DNA of 64,000 nt from Siphonodentalium dalli (Eukaryota; Mollusca; Scaphopoda; Gadilida; Siphonodentaliidae), in contig CP136069.1 in the NCBI GenBank assembly GCA_032622095.1, positions 9,378,036 to 9,442,035 of the forward strand. The letters run 5' to 3'. The notes beneath the pieces were generated by a model. The model saw only the letters and a list, made by a program, of their open reading frames with translations. It had not been told where the DNA came from and did no database searches. Every line of letters starts with the position of its first letter. The first letter of the stretch is position 1. Positions 1 to 11,195 of the stretch are shown piece by piece. The position numbers and the translations under genes were made by a program.

Positions 1-52
1 TACACTGTATTACTGTCTCATCATTGGGAGTTATAGGTATAGAGTAGATAAA
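1..52. repeat. Reference 52-bp monomer
   Basis: This monomer defines the numbering used here; the start point is arbitrary. Landmarks in order: TACACTGTATTACTGTC at 1-17, the polymorphic T/A at 18, ATCATTGGGAG at 20-30, polymorphic T/G at 31, the near-tandem hexamer region ending TATAGGTATAG at 32-42, and AGTAGATAAA at 43-52. Recurrent alternatives are C1, A18, A18 with T19, A26, G31, C36, C43, C43 with A44, and T43. The remaining positions are almost invariant over 1,243 copies, with rare private changes such as A8, A3, C28 or A21. This example carries T1, T18, G26, T31, G36 and A43. Confidence 0.97.
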
Positions 53-102
53 CACACTGTATTACTGTCTCATCATTGGGAGTTATAGGTATAGAGTAGA
101 TA

Positions 103-115
103 AATACACTGTATT
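103..115. other. 13-nt inverted repeat at monomer junction
   Basis: At the junction between two monomers the sequence AATACA-C-TGTATT forms a perfect inverted repeat with 6-bp arms and a one-base centre. This is the first perfect example; it recurs in every monomer carrying T at position 1 and no change at nearby positions. Monomers with C at position 1 have one arm mismatch (C opposite A), and those with A at position 8 break the other arm. The dyad is seen directly. Whether a protein binds it is unknown, and I recognise no standard binding site in it. Confidence 0.7.
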
Positions 116-1301
116 ACTGTCTCATCATTGGGAGGTATAGGTATAGAGTAGATAAACACACTGTATTACTGTCTCATCATTGGGAGTTATAGGTATAGAG
201 TAGATAAACACACTGTATTACTGTCTCATCATTGGGAGGTATAGGTATAGAGTAGATAAATACACTGTATTACTGTCTCATCATTGGGAGGTATAGGTAT
301 AGAGTAGATAAATACACTGTATTACTGTCTCATCATTGGGAGGTATAGGTATAGAGTAGATAAATACACTGTATTACTGTCTCATCATTGGGAGGTATAG
401 GTATAGAGTAGATAAATACACTGTATTACTGTCTCATCATTGGGAGGTATAGGTATAGAGTAGATAAACACACTGTATTACTGTCTCATCATTGGGAGTT
501 ATAGGTATAGAGTAGATAAACACACTGTATTACTGTCACATCATTGGGAGGTATAGGTATAGAGTAGATAAATACACTGTATTACTGTCTCATCATTGGG
601 AGGTATAGGTATAGAGTAGATAAACACACTGTATTACTGTCACATCATTGGGAGGTATAGGTATAGAGTAGATAAACACACTGTATTACTGTCTCATCAT
701 TGGGAGGTATAGGTATAGAGTAGATAAATACACTGTATTACTGTCTCATCATTGGGAGGTATAGGTATAGCGTAGATAAATACACTGTATTACTGTCTCA
801 TCATTGGGAGGTATAGGTATAGAGTAGATAAACACACTGAATTACTGTCTCATCATTGGGAGGTATAGGTATAGAGTAGATAAACACACTGTATTACTGT
901 CTCATCATTGGGAGGTATAGGTATAGAGTAGATAAACACACTGTATTACTGTCTCACCATTGGGAGTTATAGGTATAGAGTAGATAAACACACTGTATTA
1001 CTGTCTCATCATTGGGAGGTATAGGTATAGAGTAGATAAACACACTGTATTACTGTCTCATCATTGGGAGGTATAGGTATAGAGTAGATAAACACACTGT
1101 ATTACTGTCTCATCATTGGGAGGTATAGGTATAGCATAGATAAACACACTGTATTACTGTCACATCATTGGGAGGTATAGGTATAGAGTAGATAAATACA
1201 CTGTATTACTGTCTCATCATTGGGAGGTATAGGTATAGAGTAGATAAATACACTGTATTACTGTCTCATCATTGGGAGTTATAGGTATAGAGTAGATAAA
1301 C

Positions 1302-3979
1302 ACACTGTATTACTGTCTCATCATTGGGAGTTATAGGTATAGAGTAGATAAACACACTGTATTACTGTCTCATCATTGGGAGGTATAGGTATAGAGTAGA
1401 TAAACACACTGTATTACTGTCTCATCATTGGGAGTTATAGGTATAGAGTAGATAAACACACTGTATTACTGTCTCATCATTGGGAGTTATAGGTATAGAG
1501 TAGATAAACACACTGTATTACTGTCTCATCATTGGGAGTTATAGGTATAGAGTAGATAAACACACTGTATTACTGTCTCATCATTGGGAGGTATAGGTAT
1601 AGAGTAGATAAATACACTGTATTACTGTCTCATCATTGGGAGTTATAGGTATAGAGTAGATAAATACACTGTATTACTGTCACATCATTGGGAGGTATAG
1701 CGTAGATAAACACACTGTATTACTGTCTCATCATTGGGAGTTATAGGTATAGAGTAGATAAATACACTGTATTACTGTCACATCATTGGGAGGTATAGGT
1801 ATAGAGTAGATAAATACACTGTATTACTGTCACATCATTGGGAGGTATAGTGTAGATAAACACACTGTATTACTGTCTCATCATTGGGAGTTATAGGTAT
1901 AGAGTAGATAAATACACTGTATTACTGTCACATCATTGGGAGGTATAGGTATAGAGTAGATAAACACACTGTATTACTGTCACATCATTGGGAGGTATAG
2001 GTATAGAGTAGATAAACACACTGTATTACTGTCACATCATTGGGAGTTATAGGTATAGAGTAGATAAATACACTGTATTACTGTCTCATCATTGGGAGGT
2101 ATAGGTATAGAGTAGATAAATACACTGTATTACTGTCTCATCATTGGGAGTTATAGGTATAGAGTAGATAAACACACTGTATTACTGTCTCATCATTGGG
2201 AGTTATAGGTATAGAGTAGATAAACACACTGTATTACTGTCACATCATTGGGAGGTATAGGTATAGAGTAGATAAACACACTGTATTACTGTCTCATCAT
2301 TGGGAGGTATAGAGTAGATAAATACACTGTATTACTGTCTCATCATTGGGAGGTATAGGTATAGAGTAGATAAACACACTGTATTACTGTCTCATCATTG
2401 GGAGGTATAGGTATAGAGTAGATAAACACACTGTATTACTGTCTCATCATTGGGAGTTATAGGTATAGAGTAGATAAACACACTGTATTACTGTCTCATC
2501 ATTAGGAGTTATAGGTATAGCGTAGATAAATACACTGTATTACTGTCTCATCATTGGGAGTTATAGGTATAGAGTAGATAAACACACTGTATTACTGTCT
2601 CATCATTGGGAGTTATAGGTATAGAGTAGATAAACACACTGTATTACTGTCTCATCATTGGGAGGTATAGGTATAGAGTAGATAAACACACTGTATTACT
2701 GTCTCATCATTGGGAGGTATAGGTATAGAGTAGATAAACACACTGTATTACTGTCACATCATTGGGAGGTATAGGTATAGAGTAGATAAATACACTGTAT
2801 TACTGTCTCATCATTGGGAGGTATAGGTATAGAGTAGATAAATACACTGTATTACTGTCTCATCATTGGGAGTTATAGGTATAGAGTAGATAAACACACT
2901 GTATTACTGTCTCATCATTAGGAGTTATAGGTATAGCGTAGATAAATACACTGTATTACTGTCTCATCATTGGGAGTTATAGGTATAGAGTAGATAAATA
3001 CACTGTATTACTGTCTCATCATTGGGAGTTATAGGTATAGAGTAGATAAACACACTGTATTACTGTCTCATCATTGGGAGTTATAGGTATAGAGTAGATA
3101 AATACACTGTATTACTGTCTCATCATTGGGAGGTATAGGTATAGAGTAGATAAATACACTGTATTACTGTCACATCATTGGGAGGTATAGGTATAGAGTA
3201 GATAAATACACTGTATTACTGTCTCATCATTGGGAGTTATAGGTATAGCGTAGATAAATACACTGTATTACTGTCTCATCATTGGGAGTTATAGGTATAG
3301 AGTAGATAAATACACTGTATTACTGTCTCATCATTAGGAGTTATAGGTATAGCGTAGATAAATACACTGTATTACTGTCACATCATTGGGAGGTATAGGT
3401 ATAGAGTAGATAAATACACTGTATTACTGTCTCATCATTGGGAGGTATAGGTATAGAGTAGATAAACACACTGTATTACTGTCTCATCATTAGGAGTTAT
3501 AGGTATAGCGTAGATAAACACACTGTATTACTGTCTCATCATTAGGAGTTATAGGTATAGCGTAGATAAACACACTGTATTACTGTCTCATCATTGGGAG
3601 GTATAGGTATAGAGTAGATAAACACACTGTATTACTGTCTCATCATTGGGAGGTATAGCGTAGATAAATACACTGTATTACTGTCACATCATTGGGAGGT
3701 ATAGGTATAGAGTAGATAAATACACTGTATTACTGTCACATCATTGGGAGGTATAGAGTAGATAAACACACTGTATTACTGTCACATCATTGGGAGGTAT
3801 AGAGTAGATAAATACACTGTATTACTGTCACATCATTGGGAGGTATAGGTATAGAGTAGATAAATACACTGTATTACTGTCTCATCATTGGGAGGTATAG
3901 AGTAGATAAATACACTGTATTACTGTCTCATCATTGGGAGTTATAGGTATAGAGTAGATAAACACACTGTATTACTGTC
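1302..3979. repeat. Higher-order block I, copy A (2,678 bp)
   Basis: This run of variant monomers reappears at 4,276-6,901. The match starts at offset 2,974 and ends at offset 2,922, because copy B lacks one 52-bp monomer near 4,960 (A has two consecutive A18/G31/C1 monomers where B has one). I saw no substitution between copies in the stretches compared, although both contain distinctive monomers: short C43 at 1,665-1,710, short T43 near 1,851, and several A26/T31/C43 monomers. It contains seven 46-bp monomers. The boundaries are where the variant strings diverge. This is a duplicated block of dozens of monomers, not chance similarity of single monomers. Confidence 0.88.
1665..1710. repeat. 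First 46-bp short monomer (class example)
   Basis: This is the first of 103 monomers missing one copy of the tandem hexamer, so that GGTATAGGTATAG becomes GGTATAG; 99 of them are 46 bp long and four are the 44-bp type. Removing one of two adjacent copies is what replication slippage would leave. Short monomers often carry C43 (GCGTAG instead of GAGTAG), as here. Sixty-seven of all 104 six-base-shorter monomers lie left of 14.2 kb. Confidence 0.93.
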
Positions 3980-4275
3980 TCATCATTGGGAGGTATAGGT
4001 ATAGAGTAGATAAACACACTGTATTACTGTCTCATCATTGGGAGGTATAGGTATAGAGTAGATAAACACACTGTATTACTGTCACATCATTGGGAGGTAT
4101 AGGTATAGAGTAGATAAATACACTGTATTACTGTCTCATCATTGGGAGGTATAGGTATAGAGTAGATAAATACACTGTATTACTGTCTCATCATTGGGAG
4201 TTATAGGTATAGAGTAGATAAACACACTGTATTACTGTCTCATCATTAGGAGTTATAGGTATAGCGTAGATAAAT

Positions 4276-6901
4276 ACACTGTATTACTGTCTCATCATTG
4301 GGAGTTATAGGTATAGAGTAGATAAACACACTGTATTACTGTCTCATCATTGGGAGGTATAGGTATAGAGTAGATAAACACACTGTATTACTGTCTCATC
4401 ATTGGGAGTTATAGGTATAGAGTAGATAAACACACTGTATTACTGTCTCATCATTGGGAGTTATAGGTATAGAGTAGATAAACACACTGTATTACTGTCT
4501 CATCATTGGGAGTTATAGGTATAGAGTAGATAAACACACTGTATTACTGTCTCATCATTGGGAGGTATAGGTATAGAGTAGATAAATACACTGTATTACT
4601 GTCTCATCATTGGGAGTTATAGGTATAGAGTAGATAAATACACTGTATTACTGTCACATCATTGGGAGGTATAGCGTAGATAAACACACTGTATTACTGT
4701 CTCATCATTGGGAGTTATAGGTATAGAGTAGATAAATACACTGTATTACTGTCACATCATTGGGAGGTATAGGTATAGAGTAGATAAATACACTGTATTA
4801 CTGTCACATCATTGGGAGGTATAGTGTAGATAAACACACTGTATTACTGTCTCATCATTGGGAGTTATAGGTATAGAGTAGATAAATACACTGTATTACT
4901 GTCACATCATTGGGAGGTATAGGTATAGAGTAGATAAACACACTGTATTACTGTCACATCATTGGGAGTTATAGGTATAGAGTAGATAAATACACTGTAT
5001 TACTGTCTCATCATTGGGAGGTATAGGTATAGAGTAGATAAATACACTGTATTACTGTCTCATCATTGGGAGTTATAGGTATAGAGTAGATAAACACACT
5101 GTATTACTGTCTCATCATTGGGAGTTATAGGTATAGAGTAGATAAACACACTGTATTACTGTCACATCATTGGGAGGTATAGGTATAGAGTAGATAAACA
5201 CACTGTATTACTGTCTCATCATTGGGAGGTATAGAGTAGATAAATACACTGTATTACTGTCTCATCATTGGGAGGTATAGGTATAGAGTAGATAAACACA
5301 CTGTATTACTGTCTCATCATTGGGAGGTATAGGTATAGAGTAGATAAACACACTGTATTACTGTCTCATCATTGGGAGTTATAGGTATAGAGTAGATAAA
5401 CACACTGTATTACTGTCTCATCATTAGGAGTTATAGGTATAGCGTAGATAAATACACTGTATTACTGTCTCATCATTGGGAGTTATAGGTATAGAGTAGA
5501 TAAACACACTGTATTACTGTCTCATCATTGGGAGTTATAGGTATAGAGTAGATAAACACACTGTATTACTGTCTCATCATTGGGAGGTATAGGTATAGAG
5601 TAGATAAACACACTGTATTACTGTCTCATCATTGGGAGGTATAGGTATAGAGTAGATAAACACACTGTATTACTGTCACATCATTGGGAGGTATAGGTAT
5701 AGAGTAGATAAATACACTGTATTACTGTCTCATCATTGGGAGGTATAGGTATAGAGTAGATAAATACACTGTATTACTGTCTCATCATTGGGAGTTATAG
5801 GTATAGAGTAGATAAACACACTGTATTACTGTCTCATCATTAGGAGTTATAGGTATAGCGTAGATAAATACACTGTATTACTGTCTCATCATTGGGAGTT
5901 ATAGGTATAGAGTAGATAAATACACTGTATTACTGTCTCATCATTGGGAGTTATAGGTATAGAGTAGATAAACACACTGTATTACTGTCTCATCATTGGG
6001 AGTTATAGGTATAGAGTAGATAAATACACTGTATTACTGTCTCATCATTGGGAGGTATAGGTATAGAGTAGATAAATACACTGTATTACTGTCACATCAT
6101 TGGGAGGTATAGGTATAGAGTAGATAAATACACTGTATTACTGTCTCATCATTGGGAGTTATAGGTATAGCGTAGATAAATACACTGTATTACTGTCTCA
6201 TCATTGGGAGTTATAGGTATAGAGTAGATAAATACACTGTATTACTGTCTCATCATTAGGAGTTATAGGTATAGCGTAGATAAATACACTGTATTACTGT
6301 CACATCATTGGGAGGTATAGGTATAGAGTAGATAAATACACTGTATTACTGTCTCATCATTGGGAGGTATAGGTATAGAGTAGATAAACACACTGTATTA
6401 CTGTCTCATCATTAGGAGTTATAGGTATAGCGTAGATAAACACACTGTATTACTGTCTCATCATTAGGAGTTATAGGTATAGCGTAGATAAACACACTGT
6501 ATTACTGTCTCATCATTGGGAGGTATAGGTATAGAGTAGATAAACACACTGTATTACTGTCTCATCATTGGGAGGTATAGCGTAGATAAATACACTGTAT
6601 TACTGTCACATCATTGGGAGGTATAGGTATAGAGTAGATAAATACACTGTATTACTGTCACATCATTGGGAGGTATAGAGTAGATAAACACACTGTATTA
6701 CTGTCACATCATTGGGAGGTATAGAGTAGATAAATACACTGTATTACTGTCACATCATTGGGAGGTATAGGTATAGAGTAGATAAATACACTGTATTACT
6801 GTCTCATCATTGGGAGGTATAGAGTAGATAAATACACTGTATTACTGTCTCATCATTGGGAGTTATAGGTATAGAGTAGATAAACACACTGTATTACTGT
6901 C
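4276..6901. repeat. Higher-order block I, copy B (2,626 bp)
   Basis: This is the second copy of the block at 1,302-3,979, in the same orientation, one monomer shorter. It begins 296 bp after copy A ends. The right boundary is the first base where the variant strings part: copy A has T18 at 3,980 and copy B has A18 at 6,902. A sub-block of about 0.4 kb at its right end (short C43 monomer, then A18 monomers and short A43 monomers, roughly 6,491-6,901) recurs near 8,903 and 11,635, linking block I to block II. Confidence 0.88.
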
Positions 6902-7704
6902 ACATCATTGGGAGGTATAGGTATAGAGTAGATAAACACACTGTATTACTGTCTCATCATTGGGAGGTATAGGTATAGAGTAGATAAATACACTGTATTA
7001 CTGTCTCATCATTGGGAGGTATAGGTATAGAGTAGATAAACACACTGTATTACTGTCTCATCATTGGGAGGTATAGGTATAGAGTAGATAAATACACTGT
7101 ATTACTGTCTCAACATTGGGAGGTATAGGTATAGAGTAGATAAACACACTGTATTACTGTCTCATCATTGGGAGGTATAGGTATAGAGTAGATAAATACA
7201 CTGTATTACTGTCTCATCATTGGGAGGTATAGAGTAGATAAATACACTGTATTACTGTCACATCATTGGGAGGTATAGGTATAGAGTAGATAAACACACT
7301 GTATTACTGTCTCATCATTGGGAGGTATAGGTATAGAGTAGATAAATACACTGTATTACTGTCTCATCATTGGGAGGTATAGGTATAGAGTAGATAAACA
7401 CACTGTATTACTGTCTCATCATTGGGAGGTATAGGTATAGAGTAGATAAATACACTGTATTACTGTCTCATCATTGGGAGTTATAGCGTAGATAAACACA
7501 CTGTATTACTGTCTCATCATTGGGAGTTATAGGTATAGAGTAGATAAACACACTGTATTACTGTCACATCATTGGGAGTTATAGGTATAGAGTAGATAAA
7601 CACACTGTATTACTGTCTCATCATTAGGAGGTATAGGTATAGAGTAGATAAACACACTGTATTACTGTCTCACCATTGGGAGGTATAGGTATAGAGTAGA
7701 TAAA

Positions 7705-7888
7705 CACACTGTATTACTGTCTCATCATTGGGAGTTATAGCGTAGATAAACACACTGTATTACTGTCTCATCATTGGGAGGTATAGCGTAGATAAACACA
7801 CTGTATTACTGTCTCATCATTGGGAGGTATAGCGTAGATAAACACACTGTATTACTGTCTCATCATTGGGAGTTATAGCGTAGATAAA
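7705..7888. repeat. Four consecutive 46-bp C43 monomers
   Basis: Four short monomers stand head to tail (7,705, 7,751, 7,797 and 7,843), all with GCGTAG, with T31 in the outer two and G31 in the inner two. The same four-monomer motif recurs at 9,651-9,834 and 12,383-12,566. The first occurrence lies outside the main block II duplication, about 1.95 kb left of the second, so the motif marks an older, partly diverged copy of this sub-block. A nearby monomer at about 7,673 has C at position 21, which the 9.6-kb copy lacks. Confidence 0.88.
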
Positions 7889-7940
7889 CACACTGTATTA
7901 CTGTCTCATCATTGGGAGGTATAGGTATAGAGTAGATAAA

Positions 7941-7984
7941 CACACTGTATTACTGTCACATCATTGGGAGGTATAGCGTATAAA
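7941..7984. repeat. 44-bp monomer
   Basis: A short C43 monomer with two further bases lost, so GTAGATAAA reads GTATAAA. The loss creates TATAAA. It is followed by a monomer with A at position 8. Three other 44-bp monomers exist (8,037, 10,417 and 13,149), all left of 13.2 kb. Confidence 0.93.
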
Positions 7985-8036
7985 CACACTGAATTACTGT
8001 CTCATCATTGGGAGGTATAGGTATAGAGTAGATAAA

Positions 8037-8080
8037 TACACTGTATTACTGTCACATCATTGGGAGGTATAGCGTATAAA
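8037..8080. repeat. 44-bp monomer
   Basis: Same double deletion as the monomer at 7,941 (one hexamer copy plus two bases in the GTAGATAAA tail), here with T1 and A18. It shares T1 and A18 with those at 10,417 and 13,149, so all three probably descend from one event by block copying. Confidence 0.93.
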
Positions 8081-9938
8081 CACACTGTATTACTGTCTCA
8101 TCATTGGGAGGTATAGAGTAGATAAACACACTGTATTACTGTCTCATCATTGGGAGTTATAGGTATAGAGTAGATAAATACACTGTATTACTGTCACATC
8201 ATTGGGAGTTATAGGTATAGAGTAGATAAATACACTGTATTACTGTCTCATCATTGGGAGGTATAGAGTAGATAAACACACTGTATTACTGTCTCATCAT
8301 TGGGAGTTATAGGTATAGAGTAGATAAATACACTGTATTACTGTCTCATCATTGGGAGGTATAGGTATAGAGTAGATAAACACACTGTATTACTGTCTCA
8401 TCATTGGGAGTTATAGGTATAGAGTAGATAAACACACTGAATTACTGTCTCATCATTGGGAGGTATAGGTATAGAGTAGATAAACACACTGTATTACTGT
8501 CTCATCATTGGGAGGTATAGGTATAGAGTAGATAAACACACTGTATTACTGTCTCATCATTGGGAGTTATAGGTATAGAGTAGATAAACACACTGTATTA
8601 CTGTCTCATCATTGGGAGGTATAGGTATAGAGTAGATAAACACACTGTATTACTGTCTCATCATTGGGAGGTATAGGTATAGAGTAGATAAACACACTGT
8701 ATTACTGTCACATCATTGGGAGGTATAGGTATAGAGTAGATAAATACACTGTATTACTGTCTCATCATTGGGAGGTATAGGTATAGAGTAGATAAATACA
8801 CTGTATTACTGTCTCATCATTGGGAGTTATAGGTATAGAGTAGATAAACACACTGTATTACTGTCTCATCATTAGGAGTTATAGGTATAGCGTAGATAAA
8901 TACACTGTATTACTGTCTCATCATTGGGAGGTATAGGTATAGAGTAGATAAACACACTGTATTACTGTCTCATCATTGGGAGGTATAGCGTAGATAAATA
9001 CACTGTATTACTGTCACATCATTGGGAGGTATAGGTATAGAGTAGATAAATACACTGTATTACTGTCACATCATTGGGAGGTATAGAGTAGATAAACACA
9101 CTGTATTACTGTCACATCATTGGGAGGTATAGAGTAGATAAATACACTGTATTACTGTCACATCATTGGGAGGTATAGGTATAGAGTAGATAAATACACT
9201 GTATTACTGTCTCATCATTGGGAGGTATAGAGTAGATAAATACACTGTATTACTGTCTCATCATTGGGAGTTATAGGTATAGAGTAGATAAATACACTGT
9301 ATTACTGTCTCATCATTGGGAGGTATAGGTATAGAGTAGATAAACACACTGTATTACTGTCTCATCATTGGGAGGTATAGGTATAGAGTAGATAAATACA
9401 CTGTATTACTGTCTCATCATTGGGAGTTATAGCGTAGATAAACACACTGTATTACTGTCTCATCATTGGGAGTTATAGGTATAGAGTAGATAAACACACT
9501 GTATTACTGTCACATCATTGGGAGTTATAGGTATAGAGTAGATAAACACACTGTATTACTGTCTCATCATTAGGAGGTATAGGTATAGAGTAGATAAACA
9601 CACTGTATTACTGTCTCATCATTGGGAGGTATAGGTATAGAGTAGATAAACACACTGTATTACTGTCTCATCATTGGGAGTTATAGCGTAGATAAACACA
9701 CTGTATTACTGTCTCATCATTGGGAGGTATAGCGTAGATAAACACACTGTATTACTGTCTCATCATTGGGAGGTATAGCGTAGATAAACACACTGTATTA
9801 CTGTCTCATCATTGGGAGTTATAGCGTAGATAAACACACTGTATTACTGTCTCATCATTGGGAGGTATAGGTATAGAGTAGATAAACACACTGTATTACT
9901 GTCACATCATTGGGAGGTATAGGTATAGAGTAGATAAA

Positions 9939-10168
9939 TACACTGTATTACTGTCTCATCATTGGGAGGTATAGAGTAGATAAATACACTGTATTACTGT
10001 CTCATCATTGGGAGGTATAGAGTAGATAAATACACTGTATTACTGTCTCATCATTGGGAGGTATAGAGTAGATAAATACACTGTATTACTGTCTCATCAT
10101 TGGGAGGTATAGAGTAGATAAACACACTGTATTACTGTCTCATCATTGGGAGTTATAGCGTAGATAAA
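9939..10168. repeat. Five consecutive 46-bp monomers
   Basis: The longest run of short monomers I see: four T1/G31/A43 monomers (9,939, 9,985, 10,031 and 10,077) and then a C1/T31/C43 one (10,123). It gives a local 46-bp period. The same run recurs in block II copy B at 12,671-12,900. Four identical neighbours suggest a recent single-monomer expansion that predates the block duplication. Confidence 0.9.
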
Positions 10169-10416
10169 CACACTGTATTACTGTCTCATCATTGGGAGGT
10201 ATAGGTATAGAGTAGATAAACACACTGTATTACTGTCACATCATTGGGAGGTATAGGTATAGAGTAGATAAATACACTGTATTACTGTCTCATCATTGGG
10301 AGGTATAGAGTAGATAAATACACTGTATTACTGTCTCATCATTGGGAGGTATAGAGTAGATAAATACACTGAATTACTGTCTCATCATTGGGAGGTATAG
10401 GTATAGAGTAGATAAA

Positions 10417-10460
10417 TACACTGTATTACTGTCACATCATTGGGAGGTATAGCGTATAAA
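10417..10460. repeat. 44-bp monomer
   Basis: Same deletion pattern as the monomer at 8,037 (hexamer copy plus two tail bases, giving GCGTATAAA), with T1 and A18. It lies in block II copy A, exactly 2,732 bp before its counterpart at 13,149. Confidence 0.93.
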
Positions 10461-11195
10461 CACACTGTATTACTGTCTCATCATTGGGAGGTATAGAGTA
10501 GATAAACACACTGTATTACTGTCTCATCATTGGGAGTTATAGGTATAGAGTAGATAAATACACTGTATTACTGTCACATCATTGGGAGTTATAGGTATAG
10601 AGTAGATAAATACACTGTATTACTGTCTCATCATTGGGAGGTATAGAGTAGATAAACACACTGTATTACTGTCTCATCATTGGGAGGTATAGGTATAGAG
10701 TAGATAAACACACTGTATTACTGTCACATCATTGGGAGTTATAGGTATAGAGTAGATAAATACACTGAATTACTGTCTCATCATTGGGAGTTATAGGTAT
10801 AGAGTAGATAAATACACTGTATTACTGTCTCATCATTGGGAGGTATAGGTATAGAGTAGATAAACACACTGTATTACTGTCACATCATTGGGAGTTATAG
10901 GTATAGAGTAGATAAATACACTGTATTACTGTCTCATCATTGGGAGGTATAGGTATAGAGTAGATAAACACACTGTATTACTGTCACATCATTGGGAGTT
11001 ATAGGTATAGAGTAGATAAACACACTGTATTACTGTCTCATCATTGGGAGGTATAGCGTAGATAAATACACTGTATTACTGTCTCATCATTGGGAGGTAT
11101 AGCGTAGATAAATACACTGTATTACTGTCTCATCATTGGGAGGTATAGGTATAGTGTAGATAAATACACTGTATTACTGTCACATCATTGGGAGT

